Assembly: GCA_022866005.1 (NCBI GenBank)
Contig: JALHTV010000099.1
Coordinates: 1 to 7,664, forward strand
Reading direction: 5' to 3'
Length of the DNA: 7,664 bases
DNA from: Phycisphaerae bacterium
GTDB taxonomy: Bacteria; Planctomycetota; Phycisphaerae; SM23-33
This document shows positions 6,761 to 7,664 of the stretch, piece after piece; position 1 is the stretch's first letter, and every line of letters begins with the position of its first letter. Both the position numbers and the translations under genes were made by a program. The notes beneath the pieces are model-generated. The model was not told where the DNA came from. It ran no database searches and saw only the letters and a list, made by a program, of their open reading frames with translations.

Positions 6761-6788
6761 GGTAGGCCCGGGGTAGGTAGACCCGGTG
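6761..6788 (+). repeat. Degenerate 15-base tandem repeat upstream of the porin
   Basis: GGTAGGCCCGGGG (6761-6773) recurs as GGTAGACCCGGTG (6776-6788), 11 of 13 bases identical with a 15-base period. The second copy can also pair with ACCGG at 6798-6802. It could be a regulator binding site or chance in GC-rich DNA. Confidence 0.35.
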
Positions 6789-6820
6789 CCACCATTTACC
6801 GGCTGTGGGTCCAAAACGAC

Positions 6821-6827
6821 AGAGGTG
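6821..6827 (+). promoter_or_regulatory. Ribosome binding site of the porin gene
   Basis: AGAGGTG, containing GAGGT, ends five bases before ATG 6833. This is good spacing and it selects this ATG over the later in-frame Met codons at residues 37 and 41, which lack such a site. Confidence 0.65.
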
Positions 6828-6832
6828 CGCAC

Positions 6833-7664
6833 ATGAACACTCTTCTTGCCGTGCGTGCTGTCGGAGGGGATGGGAACTCAAAGGGATTCGGCGCTCGTCG
6901 GCTGTGGCGACTGACCGGTCCCCGCCACCGCGCACAACTGATGCTGTGGGCGATGGTGCTCGTGTTGACGCTGGGGCTGGCCCCCGCCGGGGGCAGGAAC
7001 GACCCCCCGCCCGGGGAGGTGATCGCAGCGCTCCCGGCCGATCCGAACCAGCCGCCCGCGGCAGGTGCTCCCGCAGGAAGCATCACCCCTGCGGGACCGA
7101 CCAACTGGTTCGAGGCGTGGAATCAGCTCAAGAAGGACCTGGAGCAGACCACAGGCACGAGCTTCTCGGTGACCCTGGACGACCACATGCAGGCCGTGCT
7201 GAGCGGGCCAGGTGAAGGGCGCGAGCGCAACCTGTTCTGGTGGAACGTGCAGGTGACGCAGAAGCTCTGGCCCGATGCCAAGCTGGTCGCGCGGATCCGC
7301 GGCAGCACAAACGCCCACGGCCAAGACGATCCGCCACCCCACGGGATCTATCGTGTGGTGCGCCCCAAGATGAACATGGACTGGATGTGGTCCGAGACCC
7401 AGTGGGTGTACCTGGCCAATCTGTACCTGGAGCAGAAGCTGCTGGATAAGAAGCTGACGATCGCCGTCGGCAAGGTAAACGAGGGCGGGTTCTTCGACAC
7501 CAACAACGTCGCCACTGCGGACTTCCTGTCGCATTCCATCATGAAGAACCAGATCCTCCCGCACAGATACCACACGATCGGGGCCATCGTGCGCTACGAC
7601 GTGGCCAAGTGGGTGTACGTTCAGGCCGGGGCGATTGACGTTCAGGGCATCCGCTCGGAGACAG
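6833..7664 (+). CDS. OprB-family carbohydrate porin (C-terminus cut by window edge)
   Basis: Probable outer-membrane beta-barrel of the OprB type, a family that lets sugars diffuse through the outer membrane. 277 codons are open to the right edge; family members usually have over 400 residues, so the rest lies outside. There is a basic N-terminal stretch, a hydrophobic helix (about 36-50, LMLWAMVLVLTLGLA) with likely cleavage near A50 or A52, then a proline/alanine-rich linker (about 58-90). The recognisable barrel region follows: amphipathic strands around 132-160, then an OprB-like stretch from LYLEQKLLDKKLTIAVGKVN (about 200-219) through FFDTNNVATADFL to alternating strands such as GAIVRYDVAKWVYVQAGAID near the end. 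The start has a good Shine-Dalgarno site, but the region before the hydrophobic helix is long (about 35 residues). The gene is divergent from the lyase across about 420 bases. Family assignment is by pattern; the substrate is not known. Confidence 0.75.
   Translation, partial: MNTLLAVRAVGGDGNSKGFGARRLWRLTGPRHRAQLMLWAMVLVLTLGLAPAGGRNDPPPGEVIAALPADPNQPPAAGAPAGSITPAGPTNWFEAWNQLKKDLEQTTGTSFSVTLDDHMQAVLSGPGEGRERNLFWWNVQVTQKLWPDAKLVARIRGSTNAHGQDDPPPHGIYRVVRPKMNMDWMWSETQWVYLANLYLEQKLLDKKLTIAVGKVNEGGFFDTNNVATADFLSHSIMKNQILPHRYHTIGAIVRYDVAKWVYVQAGAIDVQGIRSET

Noticed and set aside
6600..6832. Known riboswitch (c-di-GMP, cobalamin or similar) in the porin leader
   Set aside because: I compared remembered consensus cores by eye and none fits. 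The dyads are reported without a class.
1..7664. CRISPR array, tRNA, rRNA, insertion sequence or phage genes
   Set aside because: No regularly spaced repeats, cloverleaf, transposase-like protein or terminal inverted repeats were seen on either strand.

Overview
The window looks like a piece of a GC-rich, Gram-negative-type chromosome, most likely from the Planctomycetota (Phycisphaerae-like) or a close relative. This rests on two things. One protein combines a PL1-type pectate lyase, calcium-binding repeats, a type I dockerin and a PEP-CTERM tail. The window also holds Kdo (lipopolysaccharide) genes and an OprB-type outer-membrane porin. The taxonomy is inference. No rRNA, tRNA, CRISPR array or insertion sequence was found.

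Left part (1-6410): five genes, all on the minus strand. Read in the direction of transcription, from right to left, they are: a secreted pectate-lyase-like protein (3975-6410), an MFS transporter (2291-3892), a CYTH / class IV adenylate cyclase-like protein (1624-2232), kdsD (515-1519), and kdsC (1-528, cut by the left edge). kdsD and kdsC overlap by 14 bases. KdsD makes arabinose 5-phosphate, and KdsC later removes the phosphate from Kdo-8-phosphate, so both serve Kdo synthesis for lipid A/LPS. Although all five genes point the same way, the gaps suggest several transcription units. A good sigma70-like promoter lies before kdsD. A weaker one lies directly before the GTG start of the MFS gene, which would give a leaderless mRNA. 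An extended -10 promoter lies before the lyase. GC-rich hairpins follow the lyase and the CYTH gene.

Middle (6411-6832): a divergent intergenic region of about 420 bases. It holds the lyase promoter and ribosome binding site on its left. On its right is a dyad-rich stretch that could fold in the leader of the porin mRNA, followed by a degenerate 15-base tandem repeat and the porin ribosome binding site.

Right part (6833-7664, plus strand): the first 277 codons of an OprB-family porin, cut by the right edge.

A reasonable but unproven reading is that the lyase cuts polysaccharide outside the cell, the porin admits oligosaccharides through the outer membrane, and the MFS protein may move a product across the inner membrane. 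The kds genes are envelope housekeeping. Nothing here is clearly a new system. The most interesting points are the multi-module lyase, the structured porin leader, the possible leaderless MFS mRNA and a cysteine-rich tail on the CYTH protein.
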